A stretch of 64,000 nt of DNA, from positions 128,561-192,560 of the forward strand of contig JANXEI010000001.1 in assembly GCA_025058835.1 (NCBI GenBank), read 5' to 3'. Position 1 is the first letter of the stretch; every line of letters begins with the position of its first letter. The notes beneath the pieces were generated by a model. That model had not been told where the DNA came from. It did not search any database and saw only the letters and a program-made list of their open reading frames with translations. The stretch comes from Acidilobaceae archaeon (GTDB taxonomy: Archaea; Thermoproteota; Thermoprotei_A; Sulfolobales; Acidilobaceae). The translations under genes were made by a program, and so were the position numbers. Positions 17,542 through 26,739 of the stretch are shown here, in pieces.

Positions 17542-18360
17542 GTGTTAGTCCTACTTGCCCTGGCACTGCTGGCCAGCGGCTCTGCCACAGTAGACCTCTA
17601 TACTGATGGAACCGCGGTCGTCACTTACGAGCTTACTCTGCGCGAGTGGCCTACGCGCGTTTCCCTAAACACGTTGCCTGCTGCGCATGCTGTCTTCACC
17701 TACTCCGATGACACTCCCGTTCCCTTCGAGTACAACTCCTCTACAGGCCTCCTGGAGTTCCCCGTTGCCTCGCAGAAGGCCAGGGCTCGCCTCTATCACG
17801 CGGCCCTCACGGAGAAGAGGGGGCTCATCTGGAGGCTGAGCCTACCCCCTCAGGAGGTTCCGGTCTCCCTCCTGATGCCCCGCGGAGCGCTTATTGTGTC
17901 TGTGGAGCCGAAGGAGTTCGAGGCCTTCAGCGTGGGGGACAGGCTTCTCCTCAAGTTCCCCCCTAGCCGGGAAATAAGGGTGGAGTACCTGCTCCCCCCT
18001 CCCTCGCCCCTCCCCCCAGAGCGGCAGCTCGACCCTTTCCCCCTTGCCGCAATCCTGATTGCAGGCTTGCTTACTGTCTCGCTCGTCTTGGGCTATCTGT
18101 ACTTCAGAAAGGGGCGGGGGCAGAAGGGGGCTAGCCAGGCTGAGACAATCTTGGAGGGGCTCGACGCGAGGGACAGAGCCATAATGCAGAGCTTGGAGAG
18201 GGGCGAGCTCACAGCACAGGACTTGATGAGGGAGACAAATATCCCCAAGACCCCCCTATACCGTAGGCTCGAGAAGCTCGAGAGGATGGGGTTGATAGAA
18301 AAAGTGCAGAGGGGCGCAGTTACTTTCTATAGGCGCCGGCAAGGAGAGAGATCTCAATAG
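17542..18360 (+). CDS. Membrane-anchored winged-helix transcriptional regulator (COG2512-like)
   Basis: The 272-residue protein starts with a signal peptide or anchor (LVLLALALLASGSAT), has an extracytoplasmic beta-rich domain to about residue 165, a membrane segment LAAILIAGLLTVSLVLGYLYF, and a cytoplasmic winged-helix domain (ELTAQDLMRETNIPKTPLYRRLEKLERMGLIEKVQRG). It fits the archaeal one-component regulators that sense outside signals and bind DNA at the membrane. A GGAGGGG site precedes GTG 17542. The neighbours are surface and pilus genes, so it may control them; that is inference. Its 3' end overlaps the convergent secreted gene by 41 bases. Confidence 0.82.
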   Translation: MLVLLALALLASGSATVDLYTDGTAVVTYELTLREWPTRVSLNTLPAAHAVFTYSDDTPVPFEYNSSTGLLEFPVASQKARARLYHAALTEKRGLIWRLSLPPQEVPVSLLMPRGALIVSVEPKEFEAFSVGDRLLLKFPPSREIRVEYLLPPPSPLPPERQLDPFPLAAILIAGLLTVSLVLGYLYFRKGRGQKGASQAETILEGLDARDRAIMQSLERGELTAQDLMRETNIPKTPLYRRLEKLERMGLIEKVQRGAVTFYRRRQGERSQ

Positions 18361-19399
18361 ACCCAGCTGCTCTATCCTCAGCCTGCCAGCCTATCTCGAG
18401 GTCCACAGAGTAGGTGCCCGCCTTTATGGGCATGGGCACGTCGTAACCTGGGATGAGCATCATGATCCTGATACACTTGCCTGTAGCTATGGAGCACGGC
18501 ATGCTCACCTTGTAGGTCTCTCCGTTGTCGCCGCGGAGGTAAACGGTCATCCCTCCGATTATTTCACCTTTGATCTGGTGGCTTACCTTGAATATGATCT
18601 CAGTGTCCTCCACTGTCACTTTGGCCACGTCCTTGAACGAAAGCCTCCCCTCGCTGCCTCCCGTTATCTTCAGCTCTACCGTAGAGGGCTCCATCTTCAC
18701 CCCACCGGCAGCTCTAAGGGCAAGGTGCAGGAACACCTTCTCTCCTATCTTCGGGTCGTCTATCGGGATGGGCTGAGGCTGGATGAGGCAGCTCTTCAGA
18801 TCTTCTATGGCTTTGCTGCTCGCCTCCCTAAACTCTACGATACAGTGCCTGCTCCTTCTCGCCTGCTCGGAAAGCTCGAAGGCCTCAGCTATCCTTCTCT
18901 CCGCCTCCTCAATCCTCTGGAGGGCTTTCTCGGGATCTCCGCCCTCCTCCAGCTTCTGAGCCACCAGCAAGGAGGCGAGCCTGGCGCTCCACGCCTCCCT
19001 TATGTCTGCTACCATCCTCATCCACTTGACTGCGGCGTTTACCTGAAGGGCCTGGACAGATGGCTGAGCCTCCAGGATGCCAAGAGATACGAGCCTCTCT
19101 ATTGCCGCGGAGAGCTCTCTCTCAAGCTCCTCCTCGAAGCCCCTCCCTTCCGGTAAGCTCATTGGCTGGGGAAGGGACTCGAGCTTTGGCCTTAGCTTCG
19201 AGAGCGCCCTCTCTTGAGCTAGGACTGCCTCCCTCAGGTCCCTCGCGCCTGCTATCTCGCCCCATATCCCCTCTCCCACTATGTCCCTGAGGGCCTCCAG
19301 AGAGCTCTTCCATGAGCCATAGAGCTCCTCCTGACCGCTTGCAGGCACTGCTGCGAGCAGCAAAGCAAGTACCAGAGCCCACGCTTTCACTTCCCTCAC
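18320..19399 (-). CDS. Secreted helical protein with C-terminal beta domain, unknown function
   Basis: The 359-residue protein has a signal peptide (ALVLALLLAAVPASGQ), a long alpha-helical, coiled-coil-prone region to about residue 195, and a beta-rich C-terminal domain with four cysteines (two pairs, in RRSRHCIVEF/KSCLIQ and MPCSIATGKCIR). There is no C-terminal anchor, so it is released or held by partners. The start is GTG 19399. The family is not recognised. Location beside pilus and surface genes suggests a cell-envelope role. Confidence 0.7.
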   Translation of the reverse strand: MREVKAWALVLALLLAAVPASGQEELYGSWKSSLEALRDIVGEGIWGEIAGARDLREAVLAQERALSKLRPKLESLPQPMSLPEGRGFEEELERELSAAIERLVSLGILEAQPSVQALQVNAAVKWMRMVADIREAWSARLASLLVAQKLEEGGDPEKALQRIEEAERRIAEAFELSEQARRSRHCIVEFREASSKAIEDLKSCLIQPQPIPIDDPKIGEKVFLHLALRAAGGVKMEPSTVELKITGGSEGRLSFKDVAKVTVEDTEIIFKVSHQIKGEIIGGMTVYLRGDNGETYKVSMPCSIATGKCIRIMMLIPGYDVPMPIKAGTYSVDLEIGWQAEDRAAGSIEISLLAGAYRK

Positions 19400-19474
19400 C
19401 GCCTAAACTATTACAGAGGGGGCAGATTAGGGAGATGGTGGGAAAGCCTAGGGAAAGGGCGGGAAAGCTAAGGT

Positions 19475-19484
19475 CGTTAAAAGA
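19475..19484 (+). promoter_or_regulatory. TATA box of the SRP RNA gene
   Basis: The element cgttaaaaga lies about 27-32 bases before the predicted 5' end of the 7S RNA near 19508-19513. The preceding stretch 19440-19474 is purine-rich and holds no gene. Confidence 0.5.
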
Positions 19485-19512
19485 GATTTAACGGCAGAGC
19501 TCCGCTGTATGC

Positions 19513-19829
19513 TTGGCGTGCAGGCAGGGCCGGGGGGTCGCCGTCCCCGTACCCGAGGGCGCCAGGCGGGGGCCAGTAACCCGGGAGCTCGGGCAACGGC
19601 TGGCGGGGCGCTCCCCTGGAGCAAGGCAGTGAGGCTCGTCCCGCGGGGCCTGCGGTGGCGGGAGGGCCGCTGGAGGGCGGCCCTCACCGCCTTTGCCGGG
19701 GGAAAGCGGCCAGGCCCGGAAGGGAGCAACCTGGCCCCGGGCGCAGGGCGTTCGCGGGGGCGCGGGCTGAGACCCCTCCAGGCGGAGTCCGCCAGGCCGC
19801 CTCGAGCTCTTGGGAGCTGCACGCCGGGG
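19513..19829 (+). ncRNA. 7S signal recognition particle RNA
   Basis: The segment is much more GC-rich than its neighbours and has no credible protein. Its ends pair as helix 1: GGCGTGCAG at 19515-19523 is the exact complement of CTGCACGCC at 19817-19825. The universal domain IV hairpin is at 19709-19736, with the stem CCAGG/CCTGG, the GGAA loop closed by CCC/GGG, and the AGCAA bulge that binds SRP54. The length of about 317 bases matches archaeal 7S RNA. Exact ends are estimated from the pairing. Confidence 0.95.
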
Positions 19830-19840
19830 TGAGAGGCTTG

Positions 19841-20086
19841 GTGAGCTGGGGAGAGCTGGTAGTAATAGGCGTGGCTCTGGTGTTCATAGGCATGCTTCTC
19901 ATTTTTGTTGGCACTTTCTTTGCCGCGACGGAGAAGGGAGGGAAAGTAGAGGGGGGCGGGGTGCTCGTAATAGGGCCAATACCGATAATCTTCGGCACCT
20001 CTCCTTGGATAGCCCTGCTCCTCGCCCTCATAGCCCTCGCGATAATGGTGATCGCGTTCCTCCTGAGCTCCAGGCTCAGCCCCTGA
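19841..20086 (+). CDS. DUF131 / TIGR00304 family small membrane protein
   Basis: This protein of about 81 residues has two membrane segments (ELVVIGVALVFIGMLLIFVG and WIALLLALIALAIMVIAFLL) joined by a loop with the family signature GGGVLVIGPIPIIFGT. The family is widespread in archaea and its function is unknown. In-frame candidate starts are GTG 19829, TTG 19838 and GTG 19841, all immediately after the SRP RNA; GTG 19841 is chosen because it clears the RNA end. It may be expressed by read-through from the SRP RNA promoter. Confidence 0.8.
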   Translation: MSWGELVVIGVALVFIGMLLIFVGTFFAATEKGGKVEGGGVLVIGPIPIIFGTSPWIALLLALIALAIMVIAFLLSSRLSP

Positions 20087-20258
20087 CCCTTTTCACGAAC
20101 TCCTCAATGGCCCTCTCGTAAACATTGCTCAACCTCTTGCTGAACTCCTCATACTTTCCTGATAGCCTCGCCCTCCCCCTCTCCAGGCTCCTCCTTGCAG
20201 CCGCCCTAAACTCCTCAATGGCCCTCTCAGAGGCCTCCTTACCGCTCAAGGCAAGCAC
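20076..20258 (-). CDS. Possible small amphipathic helical protein with internal repeat
   Basis: This 60-codon frame from GTG 20258 encodes a strongly charged helical peptide in which ERAIEEF occurs twice. The two occurrences come from a perfect 20-base direct repeat at 20098-20117 and 20209-20228. The frame lies 27 bases after the stop of the large surface protein gene on the same strand. Upstream of the GTG the frame stays open and looks like a signal peptide (GFSLPLLAVLALSG), but no start codon is available there. It could be a real small protein coupled to the surface gene or a chance frame. Confidence 0.35.
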   Translation of the reverse strand: MLALSGKEASERAIEEFRAAARRSLERGRARLSGKYEEFSKRLSNVYERAIEEFVKRVRG

Positions 20259-20284
20259 CGCGAGGAGGGGGAGAGAGAAACCTT

Positions 20285-23200
20285 TTAGAAGTACTCCTGC
20301 CTCATCCTCTCCTCGACTACCTTTCTCAGCAAGTTCAGTACGTATGCCCCTGCTAAAGTTATTGCCAGCAACAAGCCGTAGGGAGCATACCTGAGGGCGA
20401 GGAGGGGCATTGTCGGCTCTAGAATCACCTCCACCTCTTGCTGATCAGGAACGTTCACCTCCACGCTCGTGCTCCGATAGAAGTTGGCGCTGACGGTTAG
20501 CTCGTACATGCCATGTGGAGCGAGGGCCTCAGCAACGGAGGTGCCGCGGGCGACCACCTCGGTAACGTAGCCGCCTTCGAGCCTCACGAGGGTTACCCTA
20601 GCGTCGGTTACCGGCTCCCCCCAACTGTTCTTTACCCTAATGGTAATGGGGTACTCGCGGGGCAGCACTCTCACCTCGACCCTCGTGGGCTCCTCGACCC
20701 GGAAGGTGATGGGAGAGGTCGTGGGAAGATAGCTGGGGCCCACCGGGACAGCCGTGAGGCGGTAAGTGCCCAGAGGCAGCTGGAGCGTGATGATCCCTCT
20801 CGTTACCGTCACTTCTCGCGGGTAGTGCAACTGACTCGAGCCTATCTCCAGCCTCTCCAGCTGGAGGCGGAAGGACTCAAGCGCTGGAGTGCGGAAGAGC
20901 GCGTCTGTGAGCCTAATGCTGACCTCGACCCTCCTAGGCTGCAGCACGATATTAGATGGATCGGGGCCTTGCATTGTGACCTTTAGGGAGGTGATGAAGG
21001 GCTCGTACTTCGGGCCTGGCTCCTCTACGGTGAGGGTGTAGAGGCCTATGGGAACATCTGGGAACCTGAAAACTCCGTCCTTGCTGATTGAGATGTAGCG
21101 TAACTCTGGCCCGTAGAGTATTGCCCTAAGAGGCTCCAAGACCGGGTTACCGTCTATGTCGTTCATCCTCACCTCGAACGAAACTCGCGGCTTGCTCTGC
21201 TCTATGGTCTGGCGGAGCACAGTGAGGTTATCCGCCCGCTCTGCCACAATAACGCTCGGCCTAGGGATGAGCACGACGGAAAGCTCCCCTTTCCGCGACA
21301 CGCTTATGGGAAGGGGTCTAGAGCGTATCCCCTCCTGCGAGAACACGATGTCGTAATTGCCTGCAGGCAAGTAGAGGATCGCTCTCCCATCCACAACAGC
21401 AGCGCGCGCCACGGGAGCTCCGCGCGACACCACCTCTACGGTGAGGTTGGCTCTCGGAACCGTTATGTTCCAGCTCCCGTCCTCATTGAACTCCACCGCG
21501 CCGACTTTCACTTGTATAGTGTGAAGATCTTGAAGGGGCCTTTTGAACCAGTAGATGTCGCGTTCTGGCGACAGGAGGATTATCTCGTTGATGGCCCTAG
21601 AGACGACCCTTAAGTTAGCGACCCTCGTCTCTAAGCCGAACTGGTCCTCTCCCGACCTCCAGAGGGGCTCCCAAACGTCTACCAGCTTTACCATCTGTAT
21701 TCTGCCTACCTGCGAGGTGACTAGCAAGAGCTCGCCCCCTGCCAGCTCCGCGAGAGAAGTTATCGGAAACGTGTCGACCTTGAGGGAGGAGTCGAGGAAA
21801 TACCTGCGCTCTGACGGCTTGAACAGCGCCACATCGGAAAGCCAGAAGAGGCGATAGACGGTGCCGCTCGCAGTTCCTATGTATATCCTCTTCAGGTCAG
21901 GGGATACGTCCATGGCAGAGATCTCATCGCCCAGGTAGATCATCTGGGGCTGCTGGTATCCTACATCTGCCAGCCTCAGCCCCTGCCCAAAGTAGTATAT
22001 CAGCAGCCACCCCCTAGCGCTCAGGAGGAAGACAGAGTCTATGCCCTCCCAGTCCCTCGGCCTCCCCATGCCTGGCTTAACGAGCATTCCGATCCGGTGC
22101 TCCCCGAGGCTTCCGATGCCCGTGTCCATCATTTCCTTCGTTATTGGCACCAGTATCACTTTCACGTCCCTGTCGAACTCGAACAGCAGAGGGAGTCGGG
22201 TGGCATCGATGAGGAAGAAGGCTTGGACCATGGAGGGGCGGGACAGCTGGTAGAAACGCTTGCCATCGATGCGCAGCTTCTCCAGGCAATCAGCTAAACT
22301 GCTACCCGTGAGGTTGAGCACTGTTTCGCCCAGGTGCGTCACGTCCCCTGACCTTACTCTGAGCGGAGTGATCCCGCTATAGCAGTAGGTCTCCACTATG
22401 CTCCTCTCCCCGCCCAGTTTCCTAACCTCGTAGAGGAGGAGGAGCTTGTACTCCTGCGGGAAAAGGCCAGTGAGGGTTAGGGTGTAGTTCGGCGCCTCGT
22501 AGAGCCCGTTCTGACTGGCTCCGAGGGGGACGACGATGTTGTCGTAGATGAGAGCGTAGTACAGCCTCCTCTCCGTCCTCTCCGTTTGATTTTCTACGAT
22601 CCCAGTAACAGCCTTTTTTCTACGATCCCAGTAACAGCCTTTGCCCTCTGCGCGCCGTAGAGGACATCTATGCTGAAGCCCCCCAAGAACTTGTTAACCC
22701 CCGCGGCGCCAGGGGCAAACAGGTTAGAAATCGCGACTATCTTGTTCCCCTCATAGTGGTAGGAGGTCCAGTTCCGTAGGTATATGGACGGATACACGTG
22801 CGATATGTGGACATCGTAGAGGCCGGTGAGGGCTCCTAGATGCTGAACGGGGCCTAGCTCAAACCAACCGCCCGCCAAGGTTCCCCTGTAGGTGCCCATG
22901 ATGTAGAGGAATCCCTTGTCGTCGAATGCAATCAGCCGAGAACCTCCCTCAACTCTTGCTAGATAGACTCCTCTCACTGCGCCCCTAGAGGCCAGGTAGA
23001 GGTGAGCCCTCTGAGACATGTCGTTGAAGTTGAGTAGGATGACCTCCCCTCTGTTGGTGCCTGCTGCTATCCACTGGGAGGGAACGGCATCTACGGAGAG
23101 GGAGGTCACGTTGCCCACAACGTTGATCACGCCCTCAAGGCGCGAGGACCTGATGTTAGCCCTCGCGACGAAGCCCTCTCCCCCCATGATTACGTGGGGG

Positions 23201-23352
23201 CCGCTGACCACCGCTTGTTGATATGCGATCTGTGGCGGGAGCGTGAGCCTCTCCAGGCTGTGAACGGGAGTGCTCTCCACGGTGAGGGACGTGGAGCTCT
23301 CTACAGGGATGACGAGAAGGGCGAGCATCAAGGCTATAATGAGCCCTCTCAT
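20285..23352 (-). pseudogene. Large membrane-anchored surface protein, frameshifted by a 26-bp tandem duplication
   Basis: Two frames (23352-22594, and 20285-22396 with its open upstream part) form one gene. A perfect 26-bp tandem duplication at 22591-22642 shifts the frame and ends the first part as EKRLLLGS-stop. Removing one copy gives a continuous frame of 1,013 residues that crosses the junction as TGIVENQTERTERRLYYAL and runs into ETYCYSG. The restored protein has a signal peptide (MRGLIIALMLALLVIPVESS), beta-propeller-like repeats to about residue 580, several Ig/carboxypeptidase-regulatory-like domains, a membrane helix (APYGLLLAITLAGAYVL) and a short basic tail. It is a typical archaeal surface protein. 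It is divergent from the pilus ATPase gene, with about 110 bases between the starts. Confidence 0.85.
22591..22642. repeat. 26-bp perfect tandem duplication (frameshifting)
   Basis: The units 22591-22616 and 22617-22642 are identical. Since 26 is not a multiple of three, the second copy shifts the reading frame of the surface protein gene. Excision of one unit restores the gene. T-runs at the unit borders would favour slippage. Confidence 0.95.
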
Positions 23353-23464
23353 TCCAATGCCTATTGAGAGCTCCTGCCCCGCTGGTTTAAGGGTCTATTA
23401 TCCTGGACCAAGGGGACGAAAATGTTGCCTTAATTTATCTCCTTGGGCTGAGGGGAGGGAGCAT

Positions 23465-24964
23465 ATGGAAGAGAGGAAGCTCGGCAACTTCAAGGTCTTG
23501 GAGGAATATCCTCTCATAGAGCCCTGGGCCTATGCGCTGATCGTTGAGGACGAGGTTACGGGAGAGAGGAAGTACATAGTGAAGGAGGCCCAGCTCAACG
23601 AGGAGGAGAGCCAGGTATACAAGATATTGCTGAAGATCCTAGAGTGGGAGATAAAGCCTTACGACTTCAGCAGGGCTGCAACAACTCACGAAGCGGTCAG
23701 GGAGTACTTCGTCGACCAGCTGAAGAGGATAGTGAGCGTATACAGCGAGAGGCTGGGGGCCCGGAAGAAGGGATCCATAGATTGGCAGAAGGTGCTCTAC
23801 CACCTCCTGAAAGACACGGTAGGCTATGGTCCCCTCGAGGCCCTCATGAAGGATCCGTTCGTGGAGGACATAAGCTGCGACGGCGTAGGGAAGCCCCTCT
23901 ACGTCTGGCACCAGCGCTACGAGGGGTTGCCGACATCTATAGTTTTCCAGAGCGAGGAGGAGGTGGACTCCCTTGTGCTCAAGTTGGCTCACATAGCAGG
24001 GAAGCACGTGAGCGTCGCGTTCCCTATAGTCGACGCCATGCTGCCGGGGGGCCATAGGCTGGCGGCGACCTTTAAGAGAGAGGTGAGCGTCAGGGGCTCC
24101 TCTTTCACCATAAGGAAGTTCAAGGAGAAACCGCTCAGCATCGTGGACCTCATTATCCAACGCAGCATAAGCGCTGAGATGGCAGCCTACCTGTGGCTCC
24201 TGATGGAGAACAAGATGCCTGGCATAGTCATGGGCGTGACCGGCTCTGGCAAGACGACGGCGCTGAACGCCATAGCTACCCTCCTGAAGCCCAACGTGAA
24301 GGTTGTGACCATAGAGGACACGCCGGAGCTCAGGCTTACTCTGGAGAACTGGGTGCAGCTAGTCTCTAGGCACAGCTATGCCCTCACCGGCAGCAAGACC
24401 GGTGAGGTGAGCCTTTACGACCTTGTGAGGGTGAGCCTGAGGTACAGGCCTGACGTCATAATAGTGGGGGAGGTGAGGGGAGAGGAGGCCTACGTCCTCT
24501 TCCAGGCCGTCGCGACGGGCCATGGAGGGCTCACCACGATACATGCAGAGAACGTGAACGCCCTGGTCAAGAGGCTCACGAGCCCTCCCATGAACGTCCC
24601 GCCCAGCTATGTGCCCATGATGAGGTGGGGGCTGCTGGTAAGGAGGGTCAACCTGGGTGGGAGCACGGGGAGGAGGATGACGAACCTGTGGGAGATCGGG
24701 GAGGAGGAGCACATCCTCGTGGGCGAGTGGGATCCGGCAAGAGACGCGCATGAAGTTAGGCTTGAGAGGAGCAGGGTTCTGGAGGAAATAGCCTACCTGA
24801 CGGGCAAGAGCAAGGAGGAGCTCATAGAGGAGGTGGGGAGGAGGAGCGAGATATTGAAGGCCTTGGCAGTGAAAGAAATAAGAGACTATAAGCGGGTGGC
24901 AGAGGTCATCTACAGGTACTACAACGATCCGAAGAGGGTCCTGTCAGAGGTGAGAGTTGCGTGA
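23465..24964 (+). CDS. Type IV pilus / archaellum-type secretion ATPase (GspE/FlaI family)
   Basis: The 499-residue ATPase has a conserved N-terminal domain (VGYGPLEALMKDPFVEDISCDG), Walker A GVTGSGKTTALNA, an Asp box (VVTIEDTPELRL), Walker B DVIIVGEVRGEEAYVLFQAVATGHGGLTTIHAE with its His box, and a long C-terminal tail. This is the single-ATPase form of archaeal pili and archaella. It energises pilin insertion at the inner face of the membrane. ATG 23465 follows a ggggaggga site; the longer frame to 23270 runs through non-coding sequence. It overlaps the TadC-like gene by 4 bases. The TATA-like cttaattta is at 23430-23438. Confidence 0.95.
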   Translation: MEERKLGNFKVLEEYPLIEPWAYALIVEDEVTGERKYIVKEAQLNEEESQVYKILLKILEWEIKPYDFSRAATTHEAVREYFVDQLKRIVSVYSERLGARKKGSIDWQKVLYHLLKDTVGYGPLEALMKDPFVEDISCDGVGKPLYVWHQRYEGLPTSIVFQSEEEVDSLVLKLAHIAGKHVSVAFPIVDAMLPGGHRLAATFKREVSVRGSSFTIRKFKEKPLSIVDLIIQRSISAEMAAYLWLLMENKMPGIVMGVTGSGKTTALNAIATLLKPNVKVVTIEDTPELRLTLENWVQLVSRHSYALTGSKTGEVSLYDLVRVSLRYRPDVIIVGEVRGEEAYVLFQAVATGHGGLTTIHAENVNALVKRLTSPPMNVPPSYVPMMRWGLLVRRVNLGGSTGRRMTNLWEIGEEEHILVGEWDPARDAHEVRLERSRVLEEIAYLTGKSKEELIEEVGRRSEILKALAVKEIRDYKRVAEVIYRYYNDPKRVLSEVRVA

Positions 24965-26703
24965 TCTCTGCCCGCCTCATGAACGTGGTAGACTACGTTG
25001 CCCTCACCTACGCAGGCGGGATCGGGGCCTTCCTGGCAAAGACCTTCGAGCTGGAGGACGCCATACGTAAGGCAGGCATGAACATTTACCCCCCTCTGTA
25101 CGCAGCTAGGCTGTTCCTTGTAACGGCAGCGGCTGCCCTTATCTCTCTCTATCTCTCCGCGTTCCTCTGGCTCAGCCAGATGAGCATAGCTGCAAAGCTG
25201 CTCCTGACCCTCACCCTTTTCCTGCTGCCCGTCATCGTCTTCGCCATAGGCCTCTACTACCCGTCTTACAGAGAGGGAGAGAGGAGGAGCTGGGTAGACA
25301 CTGAGCTCCCCCTCTTCGCTGCGTACCTCACGGCAATGGCAATGGCTGGGTTGGACGTTACATCTACCCTGGAGAGGCTCGCGAAGTTGAGGACCTTCAA
25401 GGGGATAAAGGCTGAAGCTGACAAGATACTCAGCGACGTCAAGGTCATGGGGAGGGACCCGCTTGATGCGATAGAGAGGAACGTCTCGTATCATCCAAGC
25501 AAGCAGTTCAGGGACTTCCTACAGGGCTATGTGGCCGTGACCAAAACCGGCGGCAGCGTAGTAGGGTACCTGGAGACCAAGACGGCAGACATGTTCAGGC
25601 AGAAGATAGACGAACTCAAGCTCATTGCTGACAGAGTTGCGCTCTACATGGAGCTCTACATAATCCTTGGCGTCATAGTTTCCATATCGCTCTACCTGCT
25701 CTTCACCGTGAACGCCCTCATGCCCGGCAGCAGCGGCGGCTTTAGCTCAGTTCAACTGCTCATCTACAGCTTCTTCTTCATGCCCCTCACCTCCCTGGCC
25801 CTTATTTACCTCATTGGCAGGGCGAGGCCCAGGAACCCAATAGATGATCTGGCTCCCCTTGCCTTCCTCATAACATATGGGATACCCCTCTTCTTTGCCT
25901 CCCTCATCGTCCTGGGCTCTCTTACGGGGGGTTACAGGGTCCTCTTTGGAGAGGTAACGAAAGAGAGCGTATTAGGGGCTGTGGTCACCTCCACCATCTC
26001 CCTCGTCCTCCTCAGCTTTCCCTCTGTCATAGCGTGGAGGCTCAGGCAGATATCGACGCGAGGGGTGGGCAACTCGATCGCTAACTTCCTGAGAGACCTG
26101 GTGGAGGTCAGGAAAATGGGCCTCAGCCCGGAGAAGAGCATTATCCTGCTCTCCCAGCGCGACTACGGCTCCCTTAACCCAGTCCTCCGAAAGATGGCCA
26201 CGTCCCTCACCCTCGGCTTCGACATAGAGAAGGCAATCACTACGGCCCTCCGCGGCTACAGGAACTGGACTCTCATAGCTACCATGAGGTTCCTCTCCGA
26301 CGTCATTGTCTTCGGGGGAGGGAGCATAGAAACTCTGGACAGCCTGGCGAGGTTCAGCAGGAGCCTGGCCGACTTCGAGGAGGAGCTCTCCAAGAAGTTC
26401 AAGGTCTACCTTCTCATGCCCTACGTGGGCGTTGCCCTAGTAGTCGGCTCCAGCCTCCTCATGATCTCTTACATGGTGCAGACTTTAGCTCTCGATCCTG
26501 TGAGGGCTGAGCTCTTCATGGACGACATCAGGCTCACTGCCCTCTACATAAGTCTCGGGGCGGTGTTCAACGCGTGGCTCATGGGGCTTGTGGCAGGAAA
26601 GATAACGTCAGGCAGCGCCCTCGGGGGCCTCCTGCACTCTGTGATCCTCACCCTCATGGCAGGGCTAGTGGCCTTCTACATCATCAGCAGCATATCTTTT
26701 TAA
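24961..26703 (+). CDS. Type II/IV secretion platform protein, TadC/FlaJ-like
   Basis: The 580-residue membrane protein has two T2SSF domains. Each is a soluble helical block (around residues 100-220, LPLFAAYLTAMAMAGLDVTSTLERLAK, and around 365-480) followed by paired membrane helices. It should anchor the neighbouring ATPase and assemble pilins. The GTG start 24961 overlaps the ATPase stop; ATG 24979 is an alternative. The pilin genes are not in this operon but occur at 29.8-37.4 kb, and these are the only assembly genes seen in the window. Confidence 0.92.
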   Translation: MISARLMNVVDYVALTYAGGIGAFLAKTFELEDAIRKAGMNIYPPLYAARLFLVTAAAALISLYLSAFLWLSQMSIAAKLLLTLTLFLLPVIVFAIGLYYPSYREGERRSWVDTELPLFAAYLTAMAMAGLDVTSTLERLAKLRTFKGIKAEADKILSDVKVMGRDPLDAIERNVSYHPSKQFRDFLQGYVAVTKTGGSVVGYLETKTADMFRQKIDELKLIADRVALYMELYIILGVIVSISLYLLFTVNALMPGSSGGFSSVQLLIYSFFFMPLTSLALIYLIGRARPRNPIDDLAPLAFLITYGIPLFFASLIVLGSLTGGYRVLFGEVTKESVLGAVVTSTISLVLLSFPSVIAWRLRQISTRGVGNSIANFLRDLVEVRKMGLSPEKSIILLSQRDYGSLNPVLRKMATSLTLGFDIEKAITTALRGYRNWTLIATMRFLSDVIVFGGGSIETLDSLARFSRSLADFEEELSKKFKVYLLMPYVGVALVVGSSLLMISYMVQTLALDPVRAELFMDDIRLTALYISLGAVFNAWLMGLVAGKITSGSALGGLLHSVILTLMAGLVAFYIISSISF

Positions 26704-26739
26704 TAGAGCTGGTCGAGCTCCATTCCTCGGCGATCCCCT

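Noticed and set aside
19509-19832. Open frames on both strands across 19.45-19.83 kb
   Set aside because: The region is the structured 7S SRP RNA; the frames are products of its high GC content and encode low-complexity Arg/Gly/Pro-rich sequence.
23270-23464. N-terminal extension of the pilus ATPase
   Set aside because: The added 65 codons overlap the divergent surface gene and its promoter, while ATG 23465 has a good ribosome-binding site and fits the family start.
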